64,000 bases of DNA from RGIG3701 sp031553595. Its GTDB lineage: Bacteria > Planctomycetota > Planctomycetia > Pirellulales > Thermoguttaceae. A model generated the notes under the pieces. It made no database searches and was not told the DNA's origin. It saw only the letters and a list, made by a program, of their open reading frames with translations. Made by a program: the position numbers and the translations under genes. Positions 56,006 to 62,963 of the stretch are shown in pieces. The stretch lies in contig JAVBLI010000028.1 of NCBI GenBank assembly GCA_031553595.1, positions 1 through 64,000 of the forward strand. Direction: 5' to 3'. The first letter of the stretch is position 1; the number at the start of each line of letters is the position of its first letter.

Positions 56006-56090
56006 GGAGAATTAGGAATAAGAAATAAAGAATGACTGGCGTGGCGCAAAACCCCTTCTGATAAAACGTTTTCGCGCATTCCTCATTCCC
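56003..56090. repeat. Inverted 7-bp repeats (AATAAGG-like unit)
   Basis: Heptads AATTAGG, AATAAGA, AATAAAG, AATGACT start five bases after the stop of the AsmA-like gene. CATTCCT and CATTCCC at 56077-56090 are the inverse. Same family as 50164 and 58085. Confidence 0.75.
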
Positions 56091-56103
56091 TCCGCTCCCC
56101 CTC

Positions 56104-56132
56104 TTTACCGTGCGCGGCGAATCTGTTACACT
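56104..56132 (+). promoter_or_regulatory. Promoter for the toroid protein gene
   Basis: TTTACC and TACACT are separated by 17 bases, with TGT before the -10 (extended -10). It is about 48 bases upstream of the ATG at 56181. Confidence 0.5.
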
Positions 56133-56180
56133 GAAATGGCTGGGGTTCTTTGTCTTTTTTAATAATCATGGAGAAATATC

Positions 56181-57410
56181 ATGAAACGATTCCAGTTTAA
56201 ACAGATTCTCGTGTGCTCGGTCGGTCTGGCCGTGGTGGTGGCGTTTTCCTTCTTCGGTGTGGCCGTGCAGGCGCAGGGTGTGGAGGAGGCGGTGGTCGTG
56301 GAGGTGGAAGTGCAGGCCATGCCCGCGGAGGTAATTCCTGCCGCGAAACTCACGCCCGCGAAGGCAGTGGCGACGGATGAAAAGGCGGTGGCGGAGGCGG
56401 TGAAGCGGGCCGCGGATTATCTGCGTGCCCACCAGGCCGAGGACGGCTCCTTCAGCAGCATGATGGGCAGCGGCGTGACGAGCATCGCGCTGATTGGCCT
56501 GCTCCAGAACGGGTACACCGCTGAAGACCCCATGGTGGCCAAGGCGCTTGCGTATCTTGAGTCGAAAGTTCAGGCGGACGGCGCGATTTTCGATGAAAAA
56601 CTCGGTTTCGGCAACTACGAAACCAGCGTCGCGGTGCTGGCCTTCGTGCTGGCGAATAAGGCGGACGGGAAGGGCAAGTATGACGCCCTGCTGAAGAACG
56701 CGGAGCAGTATCTGCGGAAATATCAGTGGGACGAAAGTGAAGGGCTGGATCCGTCGGACGTGAAGTATGGCGGGGCCGGTTACGGTGGCGGGCGCATGTC
56801 CCGGCCTGACCTTTCGAACACGGCGTTCCTGATGGATGCGCTGGTGGCGCTGGGGGCCGATAAAAATGGTGACGCGGTCAAAAAGGCACTGGTTTTCGTG
56901 TCGCGGTGCCAGAATCTGGAGTCCCAGCATAACACGCTGCCTTTCGCGGCGGAGAATCCGGACGGCGGTTTTATTTACACGCCGCTGGACGCGGACAAAA
57001 CGGATGAAGCCGGTAATAAAGTTCCGCTGAAAGCTTACGGCTCCATGTCTTACGCGGGGTTCAAGAGCCTGATTTACGCCGGGCTGACGGAAAACAGCAC
57101 GCGGGGAAAAGCGGTGCTGAAGTGGCTGACGGAGCATTACAGCGTGACGGAAAATCCGGGCCAGGGCCAGGCGGGGCTGTATTATTATTACATCGCCATG
57201 TCGAAAGCCCTGAAAGTTTATGGGAAAGACACCTTCCCCGGCGCGGACGGTAAGGCGCACGACTGGCGGGCCGAGCTCACCGCGGAGATTCTCGTCGACC
57301 AGCAGGAAGACGGCTCGTGGGTCAACGATAAATCCTCGCGCTGGATGGAGAATGACGCGAATCTTGTCACGGCGTACGCCCTGCAAGTGCTGGCGAATTG
57401 CAAGAAATAG
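56181..57410 (+). CDS. Secreted prenyltransferase/squalene-cyclase-like toroid protein
   Basis: A 409-residue protein with a signal peptide (...FGVAVQAQ), a linker, and about residues 70-409 of alpha/alpha-toroid repeats (AADYLRAHQAEDGSFSSM, ALAYLESKVQADGAIFD, AEILVDQQEDGSWVN) as in squalene-hopene cyclases and prenyltransferases. The catalytic DxDD motif of cyclases is not seen, so this is likely a structural or binding relative. GGAG precedes the ATG. Confidence 0.75.
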   Translation: MKRFQFKQILVCSVGLAVVVAFSFFGVAVQAQGVEEAVVVEVEVQAMPAEVIPAAKLTPAKAVATDEKAVAEAVKRAADYLRAHQAEDGSFSSMMGSGVTSIALIGLLQNGYTAEDPMVAKALAYLESKVQADGAIFDEKLGFGNYETSVAVLAFVLANKADGKGKYDALLKNAEQYLRKYQWDESEGLDPSDVKYGGAGYGGGRMSRPDLSNTAFLMDALVALGADKNGDAVKKALVFVSRCQNLESQHNTLPFAAENPDGGFIYTPLDADKTDEAGNKVPLKAYGSMSYAGFKSLIYAGLTENSTRGKAVLKWLTEHYSVTENPGQGQAGLYYYYIAMSKALKVYGKDTFPGADGKAHDWRAELTAEILVDQQEDGSWVNDKSSRWMENDANLVTAYALQVLANCKK

Positions 57411-57418
57411 CGGCGCCG

Positions 57419-57592
57419 CCGTCCCGGAGGGACGAAATGTTTATAGAAAACGGATGGGCACCTGATTCTCCCGCTCCGTGGGAGCGGAATGTTCATGGCG
57501 CGCCGATTTTTTATAAACATTTCACCCTTGGCGGGGTGTGAGTATGTTTTCTGACAATTTTCTATAAACATTTCGCTCCGACGGAGCGGCCG
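57419..57592. repeat. Four-hairpin repeat element D with conserved ATGTTTATA tails
   Basis: Four units each have a GC-rich hairpin head and an AAATGTTTATAGAAA-like tail: CGTCCCGGAGGGACG (57420), CCGCTCCGTGGGAGCGG (57471), and, inverted, CACCCTTGGCGGGGTG (57523) and CGCTCCGACGGAGCG (57574). Heads differ in sequence but keep base pairing. The tail of unit 1 is a perfect 15-base inverse of the tail of unit 4. Confidence 0.85.
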
Positions 57593-57607
57593 AGGAGTAA
57601 ATTTCCC

Positions 57608-58111
57608 ATGCCATCCCATTTTTCAAAACAGACCGTCATCGGCGTGCTGACCATCCGTGATGAAGACGGCTGCATTACGCACCTGCTGCTGCCCGGCAGC
57701 GCGAAGTGGACGGACGCGTTTCGGGAAGAGCTGCGGGGTGAAACGCCGCTGATTCGAAAAGCGTTTCGGCAGGTGGAGGAATTCCTGGCCGGGAAGCGGC
57801 GGGATTTCGATCTTCCGCTGGCGCCGCGGGGCACGGATTTCCAGCAGCGAGTGTGGGCGGAGCTGCTGAAAATTTCTTACGGAAAACTGGCGTCTTACGG
57901 CGAAATCGCGCGGCGGGTGGGCAGTCCGCGGGCATGTCGGGCGGTGGGAATGGCGAATAATGTGAATCCGATTTCCATCATCATTCCGTGTCACCGCGTG
58001 ATCGGCTCCGGCGGAAAGCTCGTCGGGTACGGCGGCGGCCTGGATATGAAACGCTGGCTGCTGAATATGGAAGCGGGCGTGCCGAATGAGGAATCAGGAA
58101 TCAGGAATTAG
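57608..58111 (+). CDS. ogt: Methylated-DNA-protein-cysteine methyltransferase (O6-alkylguanine repair)
   Basis: A 167-residue suicide DNA-repair protein. The acceptor Cys128 lies in IIPCHRVIGS, the helix-turn-helix in YGEIARRVGSPRACRAVGMANN with its arginine finger, and the N-terminal domain is short as in Ogt. It transfers alkyl groups from O6-alkylguanine to itself. The last eight residues (NEESGIRN) and the stop are encoded by a 7-bp repeat tract that also provides the start of the next gene. Confidence 0.88.
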   Translation: MPSHFSKQTVIGVLTIRDEDGCITHLLLPGSAKWTDAFREELRGETPLIRKAFRQVEEFLAGKRRDFDLPLAPRGTDFQQRVWAELLKISYGKLASYGEIARRVGSPRACRAVGMANNVNPISIIIPCHRVIGSGGKLVGYGGGLDMKRWLLNMEAGVPNEESGIRN

Positions 58112-58116
58112 GAATG
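58085..58116 (+). repeat. 7-bp tandem repeat containing a stop and a start codon
   Basis: AATGAGG, AATCAGG, AATCAGG, AATTAGG, AATG in direct tandem. TAG in the fourth unit ends the methyltransferase gene, and ATG in the fifth begins the next gene, with AGG just before it. Confidence 0.9.
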
Positions 58117-58965
58117 AAATTCGCTTACAGTTCGAACGCGTACCGCCGGTTTTCGGTGGAGACGGCGATTAAAAAAATTGCGTCGCTGGGATACACCGGT
58201 CTGGAGTTGCTGGCGGACGTCCCGCACGCGTACCCGGTGGATTTGCTTCCGGAGCGGAAAGAAAGTATCCGGCGGTGCCTGGCCGAGACGGAGCTGGAAA
58301 TCGCGAATGTGAACGCGTTCATGATGAATGCCGTGGCGGACACGCGGCAGACGTATATTTATCCGTCATGGATCGAGCCGTACGGGCCTTACCGGGCGCT
58401 GCGGCGGGAGCACACGAAACGGGCGCTGCGGCTGGCGGCGGAGCTGGGGGCGAAGAGTATTCAGACGGAGCCGGGCGGGCCGCTGCCGGAGGGCGTGACG
58501 TGGCGGCAGGGGATAAACCAGTTTTATGAGGAGTTCATGCCGTGCGTGGAGGTGGCGGAAGCGTGCGGCGTGGATCTGCTGATTGAGCCCGAGCCGGCGC
58601 TTTTGATCGAAACGTGTGAGCAGTTTCTCGAGTTCATGCAGAAAATCGACTCGCCGCGGGTGGGGCTGAATTTCGACGTGGGGCACGCGTTCTGCGTGGA
58701 GGATGACATCCTGGCGTGGATTCCTCGCCTGGCCGGTTTTACGCGGCATTATCACGTCGAGGACATCGCGCCGTCGCGCGAGCATCATCACCTGATTCCG
58801 GGGGAGGGCGCGATCGAATTTCGCCCGATTCTGGAGGCGATCATTGCCACGGGATACGCGGGGTTCGTCACCGTCGAGCTTTATCCGTATCAGGAAGACC
58901 CGGATGAAGCGGGCCGGCGGGCGCTGGCATTCTTGAAACATCAGTTGCCGGGGGCGAACGCCTGA
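58114..58965 (+). CDS. Sugar phosphate isomerase/epimerase (TIM barrel)
   Basis: A 283-residue cytoplasmic xylose-isomerase-like TIM barrel. Candidate metal ligands are in LIEPEPAL, FDVGHAF, HYHVEDIA and VTVELYPY. The N-terminus MKFAYSSNAYRRFSVETAI fits an ATG at 58114. It is probably coupled to the methyltransferase by proximity alone. The substrate is unknown. Confidence 0.75.
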   Translation: MKFAYSSNAYRRFSVETAIKKIASLGYTGLELLADVPHAYPVDLLPERKESIRRCLAETELEIANVNAFMMNAVADTRQTYIYPSWIEPYGPYRALRREHTKRALRLAAELGAKSIQTEPGGPLPEGVTWRQGINQFYEEFMPCVEVAEACGVDLLIEPEPALLIETCEQFLEFMQKIDSPRVGLNFDVGHAFCVEDDILAWIPRLAGFTRHYHVEDIAPSREHHHLIPGEGAIEFRPILEAIIATGYAGFVTVELYPYQEDPDEAGRRALAFLKHQLPGANA

Positions 58966-58983
58966 TGGCACTCTGCATCTCTC

Positions 58984-59787
58984 TTATTTGTCTTCCGGTC
59001 GCGGTTTCGGGCGGAAAACCATCCGACGCATGGCCCGCAAAAATTGCAGCGAATAGCGGTGAACGCGGAAACAGATGCGGTACATCATCATCGTCCACCA
59101 CGCGAGATGCCAGGGGTGCATCTTCCCCAGCACAGAACGGGGTGTGATGGTGCTCTCTGCGGCGAATTCCGAAAGCGTGACGGGGGATGGATAAATGGAG
59201 GTTTCACGCACGGCCCGCCAGCCGTAATGCCGCGTGGAATCGCTGGGGGCGCACATATTCGCGGTGCGGCGGTAAAAGAAATCGGCCGCCTTGCGGTTCA
59301 AAATATAACAGGCGCCGGAAACGTTGTCCCGCAGGGCCGTGCATAGTTGCCGGCCGCAGGGCAGGGTGGCATAAGGAAAAACGCCCCAGAACCGCCCCTG
59401 GTGCACGCGCAGATAATCCCACGTGTGGGCGTACGTCATACTCTCCAGAATGATCTGGCGGAAGTCGGGAGCCAGGTTAATGTCGTCCTCGCAGACCATG
59501 ACATACTCGGCGTCGGAGGCAAGGAACAGCCGCCACACTTCGCGGTGGCTGACGAAACACCCCTGCCGGCCGGGCGTGATCGTGCGACCCTGACGCCAAT
59601 AATAGACGCAGTGCCGGATGCGCGGCGGGTCGGGCACGCCGTCCATGCTCCTGCCGTTCACCGCCGGAAAGCGGAGCGGCTGGATGTTCTGGGCCGCGAG
59701 CTCCTTCTGCATGACGGCCCACTGCTGGGGCTTGCTGTCCAGATTGATGACGTAACACAGCAGCTTGCCGGATTCGAATACATCCAT
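58984..59787 (-). CDS. Family 25 glycosyltransferase (LPS biosynthesis type)
   Basis: A 267-residue protein with the GT25 hallmarks CYVINLDSKPQQWAVMQKEL, GCFVSHREVWRLF, MVCEDDINL (acidic metal/nucleotide-sugar site) and SGACYILNRKAADFF. The C-terminus is basic and amphipathic (RAMRRMVFRPKPRPEDK), suggesting inner-membrane association. It likely decorates lipopolysaccharide or another envelope glycan. It follows the glycyl-tRNA synthetase gene on the same strand, with AGAAAGG before the ATG. Confidence 0.82.
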   Translation of the reverse strand: MDVFESGKLLCYVINLDSKPQQWAVMQKELAAQNIQPLRFPAVNGRSMDGVPDPPRIRHCVYYWRQGRTITPGRQGCFVSHREVWRLFLASDAEYVMVCEDDINLAPDFRQIILESMTYAHTWDYLRVHQGRFWGVFPYATLPCGRQLCTALRDNVSGACYILNRKAADFFYRRTANMCAPSDSTRHYGWRAVRETSIYPSPVTLSEFAAESTITPRSVLGKMHPWHLAWWTMMMYRICFRVHRYSLQFLRAMRRMVFRPKPRPEDK

Positions 59788-59836
59788 GTCCCGAAAAACC
59801 TTTCTGTGACTTGCGGGTTACTCTGGGCGAAAACGG

Positions 59837-61450
59837 CTATTTTTCGATCCGGGCGCGAATCTCCGCTACCACGTCTTCTTTTTTCACCCGCCACTGCTCG
59901 AGCGAATCGCGGTCGCGGACGGTGACCGTGCCGTCGGCCAGCGTCTGGCTGTCGACCGTGATGCAGAACGGCGTGCCGATTTCGTCCTGCCGACGGTAGC
60001 GACGCCCGATGGCGCCTTTTTCATCGTAAAACACGGCCATGTGCTTCTTGAGTTCGCCGTAAATTTCACACGCGATTTCGGGCATGCCGTCTTTCTTCAC
60101 CAGCGGGAATACGGCGGCTTTAATGGGCGCCAGCCGGGGGTGGAAACGCAGCGAAACGCGCTTCGTGAGTTCGCCGTTTTCGTCCGGTACTTCGTCCTCG
60201 TGATACGCTTCGCACAAAAACGCCAGCGTCGCGCGATCCGCACCCGCGGACGGCTCGACCACGTGCGGCACGAAACGCTCGCGCGTCTGGTCGTCGAAAT
60301 ACGAAAGGTCTTTGCCACTGCCGCGGTGCTTGGGCTTGCCGTTTTCATTGAGTTCCACCTCAAGTTTCCCGTCGCGGTTGACGAGCTTGCCCTCGGTGTG
60401 GCTGCGGAGGTCGAAATCGCCGCGGTGCGCGATGCCTTCCAGCTCGCCGTACTCGCCTTCGGGCAGGAAGGGGAACGCGTATTCGATATCCGCGGTGCCC
60501 ACGGAGTAATGGCTCAGCTCGTCCTGATCATGCTCGCGGAGACGGAGTTTGTCGCTTGCCAGACCCATTTTTTCGTACCACGCGAAACGGTAATTCCGCC
60601 AGAATTCGTACCACGCGCGGGAGGATTCCGGGTGGCAGAAAAACTCGATTTCCATCTGCTCGAACTCGCGCGAGCGGAACGTGAAATTCCGGGGCGTGAT
60701 TTCATTGCGAAAACTTTTGCCCTGCTGCGCGATGCCGAAGGGGATGCGGATGCGGGTGCTGTCCAGCACGTTTCGGAAGTTGACGAAAATGCCCTGCGCG
60801 GTTTCGGGCCGCAGGAAGGTCGCGTCTTCTTCGCTGCCCAGGGCGCCGACGATCGTTTTGAACATCAGGTTAAACTCACGGGGCGCGGTCAGCGAGCCGA
60901 GGTTTTTCGCTTCCGGCGCCAGCACCTGAGAGAACTCGCCCTTGAGCGTTTCCAGCGAGAGCAGCTCGGCGTCGAATTTCAGTTGGTCGGCGTCTTTGCC
61001 ACGGAGATTGAAGAATTTCATCGCACGGGCCTGGATGGTTTCGTCCCAGTTTTCGCAGGCCGGGTCGCCGAGAATGAACACACGCTGGCCTTTCGCCTCC
61101 ACCCACCGCCCGCGGAGCTGGTCGTAACGGTACCGCCGCTTCGACTCCGTGCAGTCCACCATAAAATCGTGGAACAGGTCGTAGTGCCCCGAGCATTTCC
61201 AGACCTGCGGGTGCATGATGATCGTGCAGTCCAGGCCGGTCATTTCGTAGGTGGCCGGGGCGCCGGGCGTCTGGATCTGCTCGTTATGCGTGCTGACCAT
61301 GTCCTCCCACCACGCGTTTTTCACGTTCCGCTTCAGCTCCACCCCCAGCGGGCCGTAATCCCAGAAACCGTTCAGCCCGCCGTAAATTTCGCTCGACTGA
61401 AACAGAAACCCGCGTTTTTTGCACAGCGCGACCAGTTCTTTCATTTCCAT
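59837..61450 (-). CDS. glyS: Glycyl-tRNA synthetase, dimeric (eukaryote/archaeal-like) type
   Basis: A 537-residue class II synthetase. The N-terminus has GFLFQSSEIYGGLNGFWDYGPLGVELK. Class II motif 2 is FRNEITPRNFTFRSREFEQMEIEFF, and the C-terminal anticodon-binding domain contains YDEKGAIGRRYRRQDEIGTPFCITVD. This is the alpha2 type, not the bacterial alpha2beta2 type. AAAGGAGT precedes the ATG. It charges tRNA-Gly. Confidence 0.92.
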   Translation of the reverse strand: MEMKELVALCKKRGFLFQSSEIYGGLNGFWDYGPLGVELKRNVKNAWWEDMVSTHNEQIQTPGAPATYEMTGLDCTIIMHPQVWKCSGHYDLFHDFMVDCTESKRRYRYDQLRGRWVEAKGQRVFILGDPACENWDETIQARAMKFFNLRGKDADQLKFDAELLSLETLKGEFSQVLAPEAKNLGSLTAPREFNLMFKTIVGALGSEEDATFLRPETAQGIFVNFRNVLDSTRIRIPFGIAQQGKSFRNEITPRNFTFRSREFEQMEIEFFCHPESSRAWYEFWRNYRFAWYEKMGLASDKLRLREHDQDELSHYSVGTADIEYAFPFLPEGEYGELEGIAHRGDFDLRSHTEGKLVNRDGKLEVELNENGKPKHRGSGKDLSYFDDQTRERFVPHVVEPSAGADRATLAFLCEAYHEDEVPDENGELTKRVSLRFHPRLAPIKAAVFPLVKKDGMPEIACEIYGELKKHMAVFYDEKGAIGRRYRRQDEIGTPFCITVDSQTLADGTVTVRDRDSLEQWRVKKEDVVAEIRARIEK

Positions 61451-61509
61451 GGGGGAACTCCTTTATTTTCGTTACGGATGAAGTGGAAAAAGTGGAAAAA
61501 CACAGATAT

Positions 61510-61538
61510 ATTTTAACACATAATCGCGTTTTCGTCCA
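61510..61538 (-). promoter_or_regulatory. Promoter for glyS
   Basis: On the minus strand TGGACG and TAAAAT are separated by 17 bases, with TGT before the -10 (extended -10), about 60 bases before the ATG. Confidence 0.5.
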
Positions 61539-61579
61539 CCGGGAGGGGGGATTTCACGTTTTCTGCGAGCCTCGCTAAA

Positions 61580-61685
61580 AACAGCAGCCGGGAGCGCAGA
61601 GACCGGATTAGCCCCGCCGAATGTTTCTCCACTTTTATCCGGTCTCTGCACGTCACTACGTTCCGCTTCGCTCCCGGCTGCTGTT
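61580..61685. repeat. Palindromic intergenic element, family C copy 5
   Basis: Ends AACAGCAGCCGGGAGCG and GCTCCCGGCTGCTGTT. Inner arms are GAGACCGGAT and ATCCGGTCTC, the GAGACC subtype. The right arm shares CGTCACTACGTTCCGC with copy 1. Confidence 0.9.
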
Positions 61686-61716
61686 TCTTGCGACCATTTC
61701 CCCTCTCCCGCCACTC

Positions 61717-61745
61717 TTGCCGCCGGGCGGGTTTCGGATTATAAT
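61717..61745 (+). promoter_or_regulatory. Promoter of the pilin-like genes
   Basis: TTGCCG and a consensus TATAAT are separated by 17 bases, about 50 bases before the ATG at 61796. Confidence 0.6.
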
Positions 61746-61795
61746 AAAAGTGTGGGTGGGCTGTGAAAATTGACCGTTTTCCAGGGGAGGTGCTT

Positions 61796-62941
61796 ATGAA
61801 ACGCAACAAAAATCGGCGCGGCTTCACGAAACTGGAGCTTTGCGTGGTCGTGGGGCTGGTGGTGGTCGTGGTGCTGGTCATGCTACCGGCGGTGAGTACG
61901 CGGACTACCAGGGGAACCCCGGGATCAGCGATCTGCATGTATAAACAGAAGGACATCGTGCTGGCGGCCAATTTATACGAGATGAAATACCGCCGCCTGC
62001 CGCCGAGCTGCCACGTGAAGAAGTATACGACTGCCGAGGGCGAGACGCGGTATCGCAAAGACGGTTACAGTTTCCTCGTCGATCTGCTGCCGGAAATGGA
62101 GCAGGAGGCGCTGTATAAAAGGATGAATGTGAACGTGCCGCTGGATGTGGAGAATGATGTGCCGCCGCCGCAGCCCGGCGAGGAGTTGCCCGAGGGGGTG
62201 CGTATCAACCTGCCGGACGAGTCGATCAAAAGAAGCCTGCCGATGTTCCGCTGCCCGAGCACGAAGACGCAAAGTCACGTCGACGGCCAGAGGATTACGA
62301 ATTACAAAGCCGTCAGCGCCACGACGCGGCGGGCGTACGAGGTCAGCTCGCGCGAGGATGTGCCGGAGGGTGGGCTGGACATTTACGGCACTGGCGTGCT
62401 GCGGGAGCGCTCGGACGGTGTGATGTACGTCGGCTCGCGGACGAAAATCGCCGACATCACCGACGGCACGACGCATACGCTGATGATTACGGAGTCGGAA
62501 GAGCCGGTTTTTTCGCGGTGGCTGGTCGGGCAGGAGTGTGGCCTGTATACCATGCGGGACGGCATGGCGTTTTCGGAGGCAACGGACGCGATTCGTTACG
62601 TTCATCCGGCCGGGTACGTGCCGCCGGTGCCGGGGAAGAAATATCAGGTGCCGAACGATCGCCGGCAGACGAACCTTAACCGCGATTACGTCACGTCCCC
62701 GTACCCGTGGGGTGAGGACGGTTTCCGCAGCTCCCGGTACTCGAAAGAGCCTGCCACAGGCCCACGCTTCGGCCCAGGCTCCGGCCATGACGGCGTGATC
62801 ATACACGCCTTCGTCGGCGGCGCGGCCGAACCCATTTCCAAAAACATTGACGCGGCCGTTTACTTTTTCCTCACCACCCGCGCCGGCGCCGATCCGGGGA
62901 TGAAGCAGATGGGTATCAATAGTTACGAGTTGATCAAATGA
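61796..62941 (+). CDS. DUF1559-type pilin-like protein with prepilin N-terminus
   Basis: A 381-residue protein. The ATG at 61796, with GGGGAGG upstream, starts MKRNKNRRGFTKLELCVVVG; G9-F10 with Glu at +5 is a prepilin peptidase site followed by a hydrophobic helix. The body has DUF1559 features: KDIVLAANLYEMKYRRLPPS, FRCPSTKTQ, ITNYKAVSATTRR, ITDGTTHTLMITESEEP. The C-terminus FGPGSGHDGVIIHAFVGG replaces the usual H-X9-DG pattern. It likely forms type IV pseudopilus-like envelope or surface structures typical of Planctomycetota. Confidence 0.85.
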   Translation: MKRNKNRRGFTKLELCVVVGLVVVVVLVMLPAVSTRTTRGTPGSAICMYKQKDIVLAANLYEMKYRRLPPSCHVKKYTTAEGETRYRKDGYSFLVDLLPEMEQEALYKRMNVNVPLDVENDVPPPQPGEELPEGVRINLPDESIKRSLPMFRCPSTKTQSHVDGQRITNYKAVSATTRRAYEVSSREDVPEGGLDIYGTGVLRERSDGVMYVGSRTKIADITDGTTHTLMITESEEPVFSRWLVGQECGLYTMRDGMAFSEATDAIRYVHPAGYVPPVPGKKYQVPNDRRQTNLNRDYVTSPYPWGEDGFRSSRYSKEPATGPRFGPGSGHDGVIIHAFVGGAAEPISKNIDAAVYFFLTTRAGADPGMKQMGINSYELIK

Positions 62942-62963
62942 CCTTTTCACAAGAGATACCGTG

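Larger units (their letters stand above)
61451..61795. other. 345-base intergenic region between divergent genes
   Basis: It holds promoters for glyS and for the pilin-like genes with palindromic element C copy 5 between them. Nothing else was recognised. Confidence 0.7.

Noticed and set aside
56181..57410. A functional squalene-hopene cyclase
   Set aside because: The protein is about 340 residues after the signal peptide, roughly half the usual length, is exported, and no DxDD motif was seen.
59788..59836. A further copy of element B near CTTGCGGGTTACTC
   Set aside because: Only about ten bases match one arm and no inverse partner is present.
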